A DNA stretch of 64,000 bases from an uncultured Candidatus Binatia bacterium (lineage in GTDB: Bacteria > Desulfobacterota > Binatia > UBA9968 > JAJDTQ01). The stretch is from positions 3,443,001 through 3,507,000 of the forward strand of contig OY282432.1 in assembly GCA_958295985.1 (NCBI GenBank), in the 5' to 3' direction. A model generated the notes under the pieces. The model saw nothing but the letters and a program-made list of their open reading frames with translations, had not been told where the DNA came from and ran no database searches. How positions within the stretch are numbered: the first letter of the stretch is position 1; each line of letters starts with the position of its first letter. Shown piece by piece: positions 35,721 to 45,424 of this stretch. The position numbers and the translations under genes were made by a program.

Positions 35721-36716
35721 ATGAAAAGGATCGTACTCGGGGCGTTCGTCGCGACGTTCGCTCTGTTCGTTCTGGCCGCAGCCGCGCAGGCCGCGGTCAC
35801 GTTGAAGGTCAGCACCTGCCTGGCAAAGACCCACGACCAGGTGGAAACCTACTTCCAGGCCTTCCACGACAAGTTCAACGAGGTCGCCAAGGGTGAGGCC
35901 AAGCTCCATTACGTGGGCGGTCCGGAGGTGTCCCCGCGACAGAAACAGGGTCCGGCGCTCAGGCGGGGCCTGGTGGACATGATCTTCTGCCCCATGGGCT
36001 ATTACGAGGGAATGGTGGCGGAGGCCGGCCTGACCTCGGTGACCAACCTGTCCACCAAGGAACTCCGTGACAACGGCGCCATCGACCAACTCCAACCGGT
36101 GTGGGCCGACAAATTCAACGCGATGATCCTGGGCTGGTGCTGTTACGGCGTCGACTTCCACATCTACACCACCTTCAAGCCCAAGGAGAGCACCAAGACG
36201 GGTCTCGATCTATCGGGCCACAAGATGCGCTCCACCGCAACGTACAGACCCTTCCTCAGCGCCATGGGGGCCATTCCCGTGACCATGGCGGCGGCGGAGA
36301 TGTACACCGGTCTGCAACGAGGCGTGGTCCAGGGGCTCGCATGGCCCGAGGGAGCACTGGCCAAGTACGGCGTCCAGAAGTTCCTCAAGTACCGCGTCTA
36401 CCCGGGATTCTATCGCAGCGGCTCCATGGTCCTGATCAACCTCGACAAATGGAAGACGCTGTCCAAATCCGTGCAGGACAAGCTCACCCAGACCGGTCTG
36501 GCGTTCGAGCAAGGCAGCGAGCCGATCCTCCGCAAGAAGGCCGATGCCGACAACGAGAAGCTGTGGGCTTCGGGCCTTCAAAAAATGGAGCTCGAGGGCG
36601 AGGCCCGGAAGGCCTATCTGCGCACCGTATACGAGCTTGCCTGGGACGTCCGCTCGAAAAAGAACTATACGGTTCCGTTCGCGAAGCTGAAGGAGAAGAT
36701 GTACCGCGCACCCTGA
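35721..36716 (+). CDS. TRAP transporter substrate-binding protein (DctP family)
   Basis: A 331 aa protein with a Sec signal peptide (MKRIVLGAF.. hydrophobic core, AQA cleavage about residue 29) followed by VTLKVSTCLAKTHDQVETYF, the usual start of mature DctP proteins. The core contains LDLSGHKMRSTATYRPFLSA and PVTMAAAEMYTGLQRGVVQG, the ligand-contact and 'aE.y.aLq.GvvdG' signatures. It captures an organic acid in the periplasm for the sodium-driven DctQM permease whose genes lie convergently at 36835-38657. It is unusual that the binding protein is on the opposite strand from the permease genes. Followed by a strong terminator. Confidence 0.93.
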   Translation: MKRIVLGAFVATFALFVLAAAAQAAVTLKVSTCLAKTHDQVETYFQAFHDKFNEVAKGEAKLHYVGGPEVSPRQKQGPALRRGLVDMIFCPMGYYEGMVAEAGLTSVTNLSTKELRDNGAIDQLQPVWADKFNAMILGWCCYGVDFHIYTTFKPKESTKTGLDLSGHKMRSTATYRPFLSAMGAIPVTMAAAEMYTGLQRGVVQGLAWPEGALAKYGVQKFLKYRVYPGFYRSGSMVLINLDKWKTLSKSVQDKLTQTGLAFEQGSEPILRKKADADNEKLWASGLQKMELEGEARKAYLRTVYELAWDVRSKKNYTVPFAKLKEKMYRAP

Positions 36717-36740
36717 GGGTGGCGCCGTCGAAACAGTGAG

Positions 36741-36784
36741 AAACGCCCCCGATCCGAAGTGCCGGATCGGGGGCGTTTGCTTTC
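36741..36784. terminator. Bidirectional rho-independent terminator between dctP and dctM
   Basis: AAACGCCCCCGATCC-G-AAGT-GC-CGGATCGGGGGCGTTT forms a stem of about 16 base pairs with a very short loop. It is A-rich on the left arm and T-rich on the right (CGTTTGCTTT), so it can work for both convergent transcripts. Confidence 0.85.
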
Positions 36785-36834
36785 GGAGGCGCGGGACGCC
36801 GTGCACAAAGACACCGCGCCGTTTGTTCGTCGTC

Positions 36835-38145
36835 TCAATCCATCAGGTCGGGAAGGAACAGCGCGAGTTGGGGATACCAGATCAGGATGAGGATCAGGAT
36901 CAGGTCGCACACCAGGAACGGGATCGCCGCGTTGGCCACCTGCAGCAGCGTGGTGCCCCGGGGCGCCACCCCGAGCATGACGTAGAGCAGCAATCCGAAG
37001 GGTGGCGTGGTACCGGCCATCTCCAGCGTCATCAGCACGAACAGGCCGAACCAGATCAGGTCGAAGCCCAGCGCCTCGGCCAAGGGGAAGAAAATGGGCA
37101 CGGTGATGAGCATCATGGAGGTGGCGTCCATGAACATGCCCAGCACGATGAGGATCAGGAACATGACCGACAGCACCACCAGACTGGACACTTCGAAGCC
37201 GGTGGCCCATTCCAGCATGCCGGCGGTGGCGCCCGAGTAGGCCAGGAGTTGGCTGAACACCGTCGAGTTCATGATGATGAGGAACACCATCCCGGCCACC
37301 CGCACGGTGCCCGACAAGGAGGTGCGAATGGCCTCCCACTTGAGCGCGCGAAAGCCCACGGCCAGGATGACCACGCCCAGCACGCCGCAGGCTGCCGACT
37401 CGGTAGGAGTGGCGATGCCCAGGATGATGAAGCCGATGACCATGAAGATCACAAGGCTCACCGGCAGGATGTTGAAAGTTACGAACTTGATCTTGTGGAC
37501 CCACGTCGTGGGCGGCACGTCATAGGCCGGCGCCCCCGCGGGGTTGAGGATGATCTGGAGGTACAGCATGCCGGCATACAGCAGGGCCAGGACGAACCCC
37601 GGCAGAAACCCCGCGATCAGCAGACGGCCCACGTCGATGTTGGCGACGCTGGCGAGAAGCACGGCCAGCGCCGAAGGCGGGATGATCATGGCCAGTCCGC
37701 CGGTGCCCAGGATGGGCCCCATGGACATGCGCCAGTTGTAGCCCCGTCGCTGCATCTCCGGCACCAGCAACGACCCCAGCATGGCGGTATTGGCCATGGA
37801 CGAGCCCGTGAGGGTGGAGAAGATCGTGCCGCCGGCTACCGTCAGGTAACAGAGGCGGCCCCTGAGCTTGCCGAACAGGCTGTCGAGCCCGTCGAACACG
37901 CGGATCGCCAGGCCGGTATGAAAGAACAGCGCACCCATGAGGATGAACATGGGCACCGGACCCAGGGTGAAGCGGGTAATCAGCACGGTGGAGTTGTCCA
38001 CCACCTGGATGAAGCCGTGGACGCCGGCAAAGATGAAGATGCCGATAAAGTTCGTGGTGATGAAGGCGAAGGCCACGGGGACCCCCATGGCCATCAGGCA
38101 GACGACCATGCCCACCAGAAGAGCGAATGCCCAGTACCATTCCAT
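36835..38145 (-). CDS. TRAP transporter large permease subunit (DctM family)
   Basis: A 436 aa membrane protein. The start ATG at 38145 overlaps the dctQ stop in an ATGA, so the longer frame upstream is rejected. It has about 12-13 hydrophobic helices. Family signatures: VPMFILMGALFFHTGLAIRVFD, GGTIFSTLTGSSMANTAMLG (the conserved 'fsaisGss.A.aa..g' motif), IIPPSALAVLLASVANIDVG, and TTPPFGLLLYVMLGVAP near the C-terminus. It forms the sodium-coupled channel with DctQ and accepts ligand from the DctP encoded convergently. Confidence 0.94.
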   Translation of the reverse strand: MEWYWAFALLVGMVVCLMAMGVPVAFAFITTNFIGIFIFAGVHGFIQVVDNSTVLITRFTLGPVPMFILMGALFFHTGLAIRVFDGLDSLFGKLRGRLCYLTVAGGTIFSTLTGSSMANTAMLGSLLVPEMQRRGYNWRMSMGPILGTGGLAMIIPPSALAVLLASVANIDVGRLLIAGFLPGFVLALLYAGMLYLQIILNPAGAPAYDVPPTTWVHKIKFVTFNILPVSLVIFMVIGFIILGIATPTESAACGVLGVVILAVGFRALKWEAIRTSLSGTVRVAGMVFLIIMNSTVFSQLLAYSGATAGMLEWATGFEVSSLVVLSVMFLILIVLGMFMDATSMMLITVPIFFPLAEALGFDLIWFGLFVLMTLEMAGTTPPFGLLLYVMLGVAPRGTTLLQVANAAIPFLVCDLILILILIWYPQLALFLPDLMD

Positions 38146-38657
38146 CACACGTTCTCCCGAACCGCGGTGCGCGAGGTGTACATGGTGTCCACACCCACCA
38201 GGAACCGGAAGAACTCGAAGGCCACCATGGCGAACGACACCGGAATGGGGACGAGGAGAAGCCAAAGCGGTTGGGCTTCACCCCGGATGTCCATCTCGCC
38301 CGAGAGGAACGCGTCGATGGCGAGGTCCGTGGAATAATAGATGAAGAAGAGCGAGCAGACGATGCAGATGACGTAGACGAGTCTCGCCAGCACGGACTGC
38401 ACGACCGCGGGCAGGAGTTGCACCAGGGAGTCCACGAACACGTGGCCTTTCATGCGCACCAGCCACGGCGCTCCCAGCATGGTAAACCACAGGAGGCCGT
38501 ACTCGACCACGCCCAGCGTGTAGGAGGACGGTTGGAGCCCCAAGAGACGTACGAATACCTCGACGACGATGAGAAGGAAGATCAGAAAGACGACGATCTC
38601 CGCTCCGATCTTGAACGCGTTCAGGAGTCTTTCGTACGCCCACGCCAAGCTTTGCAT
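38145..38657 (-). CDS. TRAP transporter small permease subunit (DctQ family)
   Basis: A 170 aa four-helix membrane protein. The ATG at 38657 has GGGAGG 5 bases upstream, so the 13-residue upstream extension is not used. Features: an amphipathic N-terminal helix, then FLIFLLIVVEVFVRLLG, EYGLLWFTMLGAPWLVRMKGHVFVD (the conserved E..l...m.lga....r...Hi.vd segment), and the last helix LLLVPIPVSFAMVAFEFFRF. It overlaps dctM by 4 bases (coupled translation). Confidence 0.92.
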   Translation of the reverse strand: MQSLAWAYERLLNAFKIGAEIVVFLIFLLIVVEVFVRLLGLQPSSYTLGVVEYGLLWFTMLGAPWLVRMKGHVFVDSLVQLLPAVVQSVLARLVYVICIVCSLFFIYYSTDLAIDAFLSGEMDIRGEAQPLWLLLVPIPVSFAMVAFEFFRFLVGVDTMYTSRTAVRENV

Positions 38658-38852
38658 GCTGCCTCCCGTCAAGCCCTTCCTGGACCGGTGTTCCATCCAC
38701 CCGTAGGGAAGTTCCTGCTTTTACCGCCTCGCAATCCTCCTGTCAAAGCAGTCCGCGGGAAATGTTCATTTGTTGACGGGGAACGTTGCCGGGTGTTACC
38801 ACCTTGCATCGTACGCCGCGTCCTGCGGCGGGCCGTGTTCAGGAGGTTCATC

Positions 38853-39680
38853 GTGAAGATTCTGGTCACCGGAGGATTGGGCAAGGTCGGTCAGTGGGTG
38901 GTGGACGAGTTGCTGCGCGGTGGCTATGAGGTAACCGTGCTGGACCGCATGCCGGGACCCCGCGACGGCAGCGTCAAGCACCTGATGGGGGAGATACAGG
39001 ACCTCGGCCAGGTGTTGGAGGCCGCCGCGGGGACCGATGCCATCGTCCATCTGGCGGCAGTCCACAATCCCAACGTCGCGCCCACCGGCGTCGTCTTCGA
39101 GACCAACGTCAACGGCACGTTCAACGTGCACCATGCCGCGTACCGGCTGGGCATCCCGCGGGTGGTCTCCACCAGCAGCAACGCAGCGGTGGGATGGGCC
39201 TACAGCGACGGCGCGTTCATGCCCGACTACCTGCCCATCGACGAGGAGCATCCGTGCAGCCCCATCGACCCCTACGGCCTGTCGAAGCAGATCGGCGAGA
39301 CCATCGCCCGCTCGTACAGCCGGAAGGGCGTGGAAACGGTGGTCATCCGCCCCAGCGGCGTGGTGACGCCGGAGGCGCTGGAGGAGATCCGCCGCACCGG
39401 CGGCCGTGAGCCCGAGGGTTGGCGCGAATACAGCTACATCGACGTGAGGGACCTGGCCGTGGCCTTCCGGCTGGCTGTGGAGCGGCCCGTGCCCGGCGGC
39501 ACGGTCATGTTCGTCGTGGCGGATGACAGCACCGTGGCCGCACCCTTGTGCGAGCTGCTGCCGCGCCTCAACCCCGCCATCGGCGACCGCGCCCGGGATC
39601 TCACCGGCACCCAGGGCGTTTTCAGCAATGCCCGGGCCAGGGAGATCCTCGGATGGAAGCCGGTTCACATGTGGCGCTAG
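38853..39680 (+). CDS. NAD-dependent epimerase/dehydratase (extended SDR)
   Basis: A 275 aa protein starting at GTG 38853 with AGGAGG 7 bases upstream. A long open frame further upstream runs antisense to dctQ and is rejected. It has the Rossmann motif TGGLGKVG (residues 6-13), DAIVHLAAVHNPN (NAD-ribose region) and the catalytic YGLSK (Tyr and Lys spaced by three). The C-terminus ends with FSNARAREILGWKP, as in sugar-nucleotide epimerases and related SDRs that act on simple substrates. It starts a block with the dioxygenase-like and amidohydrolase genes on the same strand (108-base gap), which hints at a catabolic rather than envelope role. Confidence 0.88.
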   Translation: MKILVTGGLGKVGQWVVDELLRGGYEVTVLDRMPGPRDGSVKHLMGEIQDLGQVLEAAAGTDAIVHLAAVHNPNVAPTGVVFETNVNGTFNVHHAAYRLGIPRVVSTSSNAAVGWAYSDGAFMPDYLPIDEEHPCSPIDPYGLSKQIGETIARSYSRKGVETVVIRPSGVVTPEALEEIRRTGGREPEGWREYSYIDVRDLAVAFRLAVERPVPGGTVMFVVADDSTVAAPLCELLPRLNPAIGDRARDLTGTQGVFSNARAREILGWKPVHMWR

Positions 39681-39788
39681 CGGATCTCGCTCAGGTGGGC
39701 CGCGGCACTCCCGGCGGCGAGCGCGTCGCTGGATGTCTGCTGGCTGGTCGTCGGTTCCGGCCTGGCCGGCCGCCTTTGAGAAGGAGTC

Positions 39789-40334
39789 ATGATGTTCCCA
39801 CATCTCACCCGCTTCAACCTGCGGAACTGGATCGACGAGAACCGGGGTGACTGGGGCCGGCGCAGGGTCCTCTGGGAAGACTCGGACTTCACCGTCTTCG
39901 TCACCCGCGGCCCCAACACCCGCACCGACTTCCACATCAACCCGGGAGACGAAATCTTCTACCAGCTCGAGGGCGAACTGAACCTCCACTACCTCACCCC
40001 CGAGCACAAGCCCGAGGTGGCAGTCCTCGAGGAAGGCGAGATGTTCCTGCTGCCCGCCCTGGTCCCCCACTCGCCTCGCCGAGGCGACGGTTCCTACACC
40101 CTGGTGGTGGAACGGGTGCGCCGGCCGGATGAAAGCGACCGTTTCATCTGGGTATGCGGCAACTGTACCCACACGCTCTACCAAACCACGGCCCGGTTCA
40201 ACGAACCCGCGGACACGGTGCAGAAGGCCTACGAGGCCATGGCCGAGGACGAGTCCCTGCGCCGCTGCACCCGGTGCGGTCAGACCGAAGCCGCGGTCAG
40301 GAGCGAGGGGCCGGCCTTCGTCTGGAAGGGTTAG
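39789..40334 (+). CDS. 3-hydroxyanthranilate 3,4-dioxygenase-like enzyme
   Basis: A 181 aa cupin with the full set of HAAO residues: Arg45, His49 and Glu55 in RTDFHINPGDEIFYQLEGE, His94 in LVPHSP, and the rubredoxin-like second metal site Cys123/Cys126 (CGNC) and Cys160/Cys163 (CTRC). The spacing and length agree with bacterial HAAO enzymes that open 3-hydroxyanthranilate using Fe(II) and O2. The downstream gene (30-base gap) is an amidohydrolase-2 protein; in the kynurenine and 2-nitrobenzoate pathways HAAO is followed by the decarboxylase ACMSD of that superfamily. A start one codon later (second Met) is equally possible. The substrate could be a related o-aminophenol. Confidence 0.9.
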   Translation: MMFPHLTRFNLRNWIDENRGDWGRRRVLWEDSDFTVFVTRGPNTRTDFHINPGDEIFYQLEGELNLHYLTPEHKPEVAVLEEGEMFLLPALVPHSPRRGDGSYTLVVERVRRPDESDRFIWVCGNCTHTLYQTTARFNEPADTVQKAYEAMAEDESLRRCTRCGQTEAAVRSEGPAFVWKG

Positions 40335-40364
40335 CCGAAGCCGTCACACTCCGGAGGGTAAGCC

Positions 40365-41417
40365 ATGGCGGTCATCGACGCCGATTGCCACGTTATCGAG
40401 TGCGAGGAAACCTGGGAGTACATGGAGGGCGAGGACCGGCGCCACAAGCCCCGCATCCTGGAAGCCGCGGATCAATCGGACCCGCTCCGCAGAAACGACT
40501 TCTGGCTCTTCGACGGCAACCTGGAGCCCAAGCGGGCCTTCCCGCCCGCCAGCTCCGGCACGACTCCCGAGTCCTCCGAGCTGCGGGACGTGGATGCGCG
40601 ACTGCGGCACATGGACGAGCTCGGCACCGACGTTCAGGTGCTCTACCCCACCACCCTTCTGGGCCTCGCTACCCTGAGCCGCCCGCGGACGCAGACCGCC
40701 ATGTGCCGCGCCTACAACCGCTGGATGGCGGACATCTGGCGCCAGGGAAACGGACGCCTGCGCTGGGTGGCGACACTGCCCCTGCTCACCATGGAAGTGG
40801 CCCTGGAAGAGCTTCGTTTCAGCCGTGACAACGGCGCCTGCGGCTTCCTGCTCCAGGGCCTCATGGGCGAGCGCGTGCCCATCGACGAGCACTACTTCCC
40901 GGTCTACGCCGAAGCGAGCCGGCTGGACATGCCGGCGTGCATTCACTCGGGACTGGTAAACCACGCGCTGAGCGGCCTCTTCCACTCCCGGGCCACCGCG
41001 TTGTGGATGGCCAAGGTGCCCATCATCACCGCCTTCCACTCCCTGGTCCTCAGCCGCGTCCCGGACCGCTTTCCGGACTTGCGCTGGGGCTTCCTCGAAG
41101 CCGCGGCCTCCTGGGTCCCCTACGTCATCACCGACCTCGGCGCCCGTCTCAACCGCACCGGCACCCGGAAGCTGGACGAAAAGGTAAACGTGCTGCGCCG
41201 CCACCGCTTCTACGTCGCCTGCCAGACCGAAGAGGACCTGCCCTACATCTTGCAATACGCCGGCGAGGACCACATCGTCATCGGCTCCGACTACGGCCAC
41301 GCCGACACCTCCAGCCAACTGGAAGCCCTGAAGATCTTGCAGGGGAATGAAGCGGTAAGCCCGGAGGCCCGCCGCAAGATCGTCGACGATAACGCCAGGA
41401 CGTTGTACGGACTTTAA
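40365..41417 (+). CDS. Amidohydrolase-2 (ACMSD-like) family protein
   Basis: A 350 aa protein with the DxDxH metal motif in VIDADCHVIECEETWEY, then DVDARLRHMDELGTDVQVLYP, RAYNRWMADIWRQGNGRLRW, MPACIHSGL (metal His) and IGSDYGHADTSSQLE (active-site Asp). It is a paralogue of the protein encoded at 18156-19229, sharing most of these blocks. It directly follows the HAAO-like gene with a 30-base gap, so it may process the ring-cleavage product (decarboxylation or hydrolysis). Unlike true ACMSD it lacks HxH at the N-terminus, so the chemistry may differ. Confidence 0.88.
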   Translation: MAVIDADCHVIECEETWEYMEGEDRRHKPRILEAADQSDPLRRNDFWLFDGNLEPKRAFPPASSGTTPESSELRDVDARLRHMDELGTDVQVLYPTTLLGLATLSRPRTQTAMCRAYNRWMADIWRQGNGRLRWVATLPLLTMEVALEELRFSRDNGACGFLLQGLMGERVPIDEHYFPVYAEASRLDMPACIHSGLVNHALSGLFHSRATALWMAKVPIITAFHSLVLSRVPDRFPDLRWGFLEAAASWVPYVITDLGARLNRTGTRKLDEKVNVLRRHRFYVACQTEEDLPYILQYAGEDHIVIGSDYGHADTSSQLEALKILQGNEAVSPEARRKIVDDNARTLYGL

Positions 41418-41492
41418 TCCAAACTCGCGCTGGAGGTTAACTCACAGACGTCTTGATCAGCTTCGCCCGTTCAACCTGAGGTCCGTCCGGGA

Positions 41493-42461
41493 TTACACCA
41501 GTAGCTCACGTGCGTTGCCACTGAGCACCCCCTCCAAATCCGGCTTCGGCCAGGGCCGGGCACGCAGCGCGGCCAGGACCGCCTTGCTCGCGTCCGGCAC
41601 ATGGGGCTCGTCAGTGCCGTAAACGAGCCGTTCGGCGCCGAAGGTGGCGCGGGCGCAGTCGAGGGCGGGGCCGGACAGGGTGGCGGTGTCGTAGTAGCAT
41701 CGACGCAGGTACTCGCCGGGCGGGCGCAGGCACTTCTCATAGCGGCGGTAACCCCGGTCGATGCGGTCCAGGACCATGCACAGGCTGCCGCCGCAGTGAG
41801 ACCAGACGATGCGGACGTCGGGGCATTCTTCGAGCACCCCGCCCAGGGTGAGCTTGGCCGCGGCCATGGCGGTCTCGCCGAGATAGCCCACGGACAGATA
41901 TTCGCCCCGGTCGTTGGCCGGTCCGTCGAGGGGGAACGTCGGATGCACCAGCACCAGGAGGCGGCGCCGGTGAGCCTCGCGCCAGAACTCCCGGAGCTCG
42001 GGGGCGTCGAGCGTGTGATCGGCGATGGTGGTGGTGATGCCGGCGCCCACGGCGCCCAGACCCATGGCCCGGTCCAACTCGTCCATGAGCACGGCAGTGC
42101 CGGTCCACGGCAACGCGGCGACGAAGCGGAAACGGTCCGGATGCTGCCGGCACACCGCGGCCAGGCCGTCGTTGACGAGCCCGGCGGTGGCCGTGGCCGC
42201 CCAACCGGTGTTGAGGGCGCCCACGGACAGGACCTGGACCTTGACGCCGGCCTCATCCATGGTCTGCAGGCGGGCGCTCAGGTCGGTCTCCACGGGCGCG
42301 GACATGGTATGGCTGCCCCGGCAGGTCAACGACAGGCCGCGCTCCGAACGGGCCAGGGCAAACTCCGGCCGGGCCTTCAGCACCTCGTCGAAGCACCCCT
42401 CGGGATAGAGGTGCGCGTGCATGTCCACGATCTCACCGGGCGCCGTGCGAGGCTGTTCCAT
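41493..42461 (-). CDS. Amidohydrolase (ACMSD/TIM-barrel metal hydrolase family)
   Basis: A 322 aa protein with the canonical HxH motif in VDMHAHLYPEG, a metal His in VLVHPTFPLDG, another in IVWSHCGGSLCMVLDRI, and the active-site Asp in LVYGTDEPHVPD. This set is close to ACMSD and other non-oxidative decarboxylases of the amidohydrolase superfamily (zinc-dependent). It is the last gene of the molybdenum hydroxylase operon (10-base gap after the large subunit), so it likely works on the hydroxylated product or an upstream compound of that pathway. Confidence 0.9.
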   Translation of the reverse strand: MEQPRTAPGEIVDMHAHLYPEGCFDEVLKARPEFALARSERGLSLTCRGSHTMSAPVETDLSARLQTMDEAGVKVQVLSVGALNTGWAATATAGLVNDGLAAVCRQHPDRFRFVAALPWTGTAVLMDELDRAMGLGAVGAGITTTIADHTLDAPELREFWREAHRRRLLVLVHPTFPLDGPANDRGEYLSVGYLGETAMAAAKLTLGGVLEECPDVRIVWSHCGGSLCMVLDRIDRGYRRYEKCLRPPGEYLRRCYYDTATLSGPALDCARATFGAERLVYGTDEPHVPDASKAVLAALRARPWPKPDLEGVLSGNARELLV

Positions 42462-42471
42462 GGCCGTGTCC

Positions 42472-44775
42472 TCAGCCCTTCTCCGCGGCGTCCATGAGCG
42501 CCAGCAGGTAGCCCGGCTTGAGCGGCAGCCGCGTGACCTCCACGCCCAGCGCGTTGGAGACGGCGTTGGCCAGAGCGGCGCCCGCGGCGGTGATGCCGCC
42601 CTCCCCCGCTCCCTTGACTCCCAGCGGGTTGTGCGGCGAAGGGAAGTCCTCGGTGGAGATGAACTGCCCCCGGGGCACGTCCATGGCCGTGGGCATCAGG
42701 TAGTCCATGAAGCTCGTGGCCTGGGGCTGACCGTCCTCGTCGTAGGCGAACTCCTCCAGCAGCGCCCCGCCGATGCCCTGGGCCAGGCCGCCGGCCATCT
42801 GTCCCTCGACGATCATCGGATTGATCTTGCGGCCCACGTCCTCCATCACGAGGTAGTCGAGGATCTCGATCATGCCGGTTTCCCGGTCCACCTCTACCAC
42901 CGCCACGTGGACGCCGTAGGGGAACGGCCGTTTGTCGGTGGCGAAGAAGTCTTCTTCCGAGAGGCCGGGGGTGAAACCCCGGGCCAGGGCAGGCCCCGGC
43001 AGCGCCAGCCGGGCCAGGGCGGCGAAGTCCAGACTCCGGTCCGGCGCCCCCCTGGCGCTGATGCGGCCGTCCGCCAGCACCAGGTCGCCGGCGTCGATCT
43101 CCAGCTCCGCGGATGCCAGCCGCAGGAGCTTCTCCCTGACCTTGCGCGACGCCCCCACCGCGGCGCTCCCGCCCATGACGGTGGAGCGGCTGGCGTTGCT
43201 GCCGTTGCCGTAGGGCACCTTGGCGGTATCGCCGTGCACCACCCGCACGTCGTCGATGGACACGCACATCTCGTCGGCGACGATCTGGCTCAGGGCCGTG
43301 GCGATGCCCTGCCCCACCGAATTGATGCCGCTGTAGAGCACCACCCTGCCGCGGTTGTCCACCTCCACCCGGGCGTACTCCCAGGGTCCGATGCCGCTGG
43401 TCTCCACGAAGCAGCCGATGCCCACGCCCCTGGCCCGGCCTTCGGCCCTGGCGCGGGCGCAACGCTCCCGCAGGTCCTCGTAGTCCATGTGGCGCAACGC
43501 CGCGTCGAGCTGTCCCGGCAGATCGCCGCTGTCGTAGACGGTGTAGTGGAACGGGGTCTTGCCATGGTCGTAGGGCATTTCCTCGGGACGAATCAGGTTG
43601 CGCCTGCGCAACTCCGCGGGGTCGAGCCCCAGGCGATGAGCCGCCATGTCCAGCAGCCGCTCGCGCACGAAGTTGGCCTCGTAGCGGCCCGGGCTCCGGT
43701 AGGTACCCACCGGGGTCTTGTTGGTGAGCACGCAGTGGACCTGACAGCGGTAGTTCCCGATGCGCAGCGGGCCCCGCAGCATCGCCGATGACGCGATGAT
43801 CGGCACGCCGCCGTGGGTACGGGTGTAGCCGCCCATGTCGAACAGGATCTCCGCGTCCATGGCCAGGACGGTACCGTCCTGCCGCAGTCCCAGCCGCGCC
43901 CGGTAGGACTGCTGCCGCGACTGGTTCATGGACTTGAGGTTCTCCGAGCGATCCTCGATCCAGCACACGGGCAGGCGGAAGTGCATGGCGGCAAAGGGGA
44001 TCAGGAAGTCCTCGGGGTAGAACTCGCCGCGGGCGCCGAACCCTCCCCCCACCGCGGGTTCGATGAAATGGATGGCGCTCTGGGGCAGACCGCTCAACTC
44101 CGAGAGGATGCGCCAGTTGGTGTGAGTCATCTTGGTGGGACCCCACACCGTGAGCATGTCGCGGCCTTCGTCGTACTCCGCCACCAGTCCCCGGGTTTCC
44201 AGCGGCACCGCGGCGTGACGCTGGGTCTCGAAGGTTTCCTCCACCACCAGGTCGCACTCGGCGAATGCGCGCTTCACGTCGCCCGTTTCCACCTGGAACC
44301 CGGCGGCCACGTTGTCCGGCACCGCGTCGTGGAGCCGGGGCGCCTCCGGTTCCATGGCCGCGCGCGCGTCCGTCACGGCCGGCAGCTCCTCGTAGGTCAC
44401 CTCCACCAGCTCCAGCGCGTCCTCGGCGACGTAGCGGTCCCGCGCCACCACCACGGCCAGGGGTTCGCCCACGTAGCGCACCCGGTCCGTGGCGATGGGG
44501 GTCTGCTGCGACCGCTCGAGTCCGGGGATCTGGCCGGTGCGCATGGGGATGGTCTTGAGACCGGGCATATTCGCGGCCGTGAGCACGCCCACGACCCCGG
44601 GCAGTGCCAGCGCCGCGCGGGCGTCGATACCGGCGAGGCGTGCATGAGCGCGGCTACTCCGCAGCACCGCGGCGTGCACCATTCCCGGCCGGCGGATGTC
44701 TCCCACGTACCGGCCGGTGCCCCGGAGCAGCGGCACGTCCTCTTTTCGCTTCACGCTCGAACCGATGTACGGCAT
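42472..44775 (-). CDS. Molybdenum hydroxylase large subunit (xanthine dehydrogenase family, L subunit)
   Basis: A 767 aa protein binding the molybdopterin cofactor. Signatures: GSSVKRKEDVPLLRGTGRYVGD at the N-terminus, the Mo-proximal PAVGGGFGARGEFYPED, the substrate-pocket TYRSPGRYEANF, the QGIATALSQIVADE segment, and GAGEGGITAAG with the catalytic glutamate Glu725. The AYxCSFR active-site loop of CO dehydrogenase is absent, so this is an aldehyde, aromatic-acid or heterocycle hydroxylase. It forms a complex with the 2Fe-2S (44785-45294) and FAD (45425-46306) subunits encoded just upstream. Confidence 0.94.
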   Translation of the reverse strand: MPYIGSSVKRKEDVPLLRGTGRYVGDIRRPGMVHAAVLRSSRAHARLAGIDARAALALPGVVGVLTAANMPGLKTIPMRTGQIPGLERSQQTPIATDRVRYVGEPLAVVVARDRYVAEDALELVEVTYEELPAVTDARAAMEPEAPRLHDAVPDNVAAGFQVETGDVKRAFAECDLVVEETFETQRHAAVPLETRGLVAEYDEGRDMLTVWGPTKMTHTNWRILSELSGLPQSAIHFIEPAVGGGFGARGEFYPEDFLIPFAAMHFRLPVCWIEDRSENLKSMNQSRQQSYRARLGLRQDGTVLAMDAEILFDMGGYTRTHGGVPIIASSAMLRGPLRIGNYRCQVHCVLTNKTPVGTYRSPGRYEANFVRERLLDMAAHRLGLDPAELRRRNLIRPEEMPYDHGKTPFHYTVYDSGDLPGQLDAALRHMDYEDLRERCARARAEGRARGVGIGCFVETSGIGPWEYARVEVDNRGRVVLYSGINSVGQGIATALSQIVADEMCVSIDDVRVVHGDTAKVPYGNGSNASRSTVMGGSAAVGASRKVREKLLRLASAELEIDAGDLVLADGRISARGAPDRSLDFAALARLALPGPALARGFTPGLSEEDFFATDKRPFPYGVHVAVVEVDRETGMIEILDYLVMEDVGRKINPMIVEGQMAGGLAQGIGGALLEEFAYDEDGQPQATSFMDYLMPTAMDVPRGQFISTEDFPSPHNPLGVKGAGEGGITAAGAALANAVSNALGVEVTRLPLKPGYLLALMDAAEKG

Positions 44776-44784
44776 GGACGTTCT

Positions 44785-45294
<510 letters not shown>

Positions 45295-45424
45295 ACCGTG
45301 CCTACGTGGGAGAACATTCGACCCCCGTGACCTGTGTTGCGAAGGCGCGGCGCGGGCGGGTTTGAAACCCGCCCCCTACGGCTTCCTGTTCCGCCTGGAC
45401 GACAACGAGGATCTCCATGCATCT

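Noticed and set aside
42472..44775. CO dehydrogenase (coxL)
   Set aside because: The AYxCSFR active-site loop is replaced by TYRSPGRYE, so it is a general molybdenum hydroxylase.
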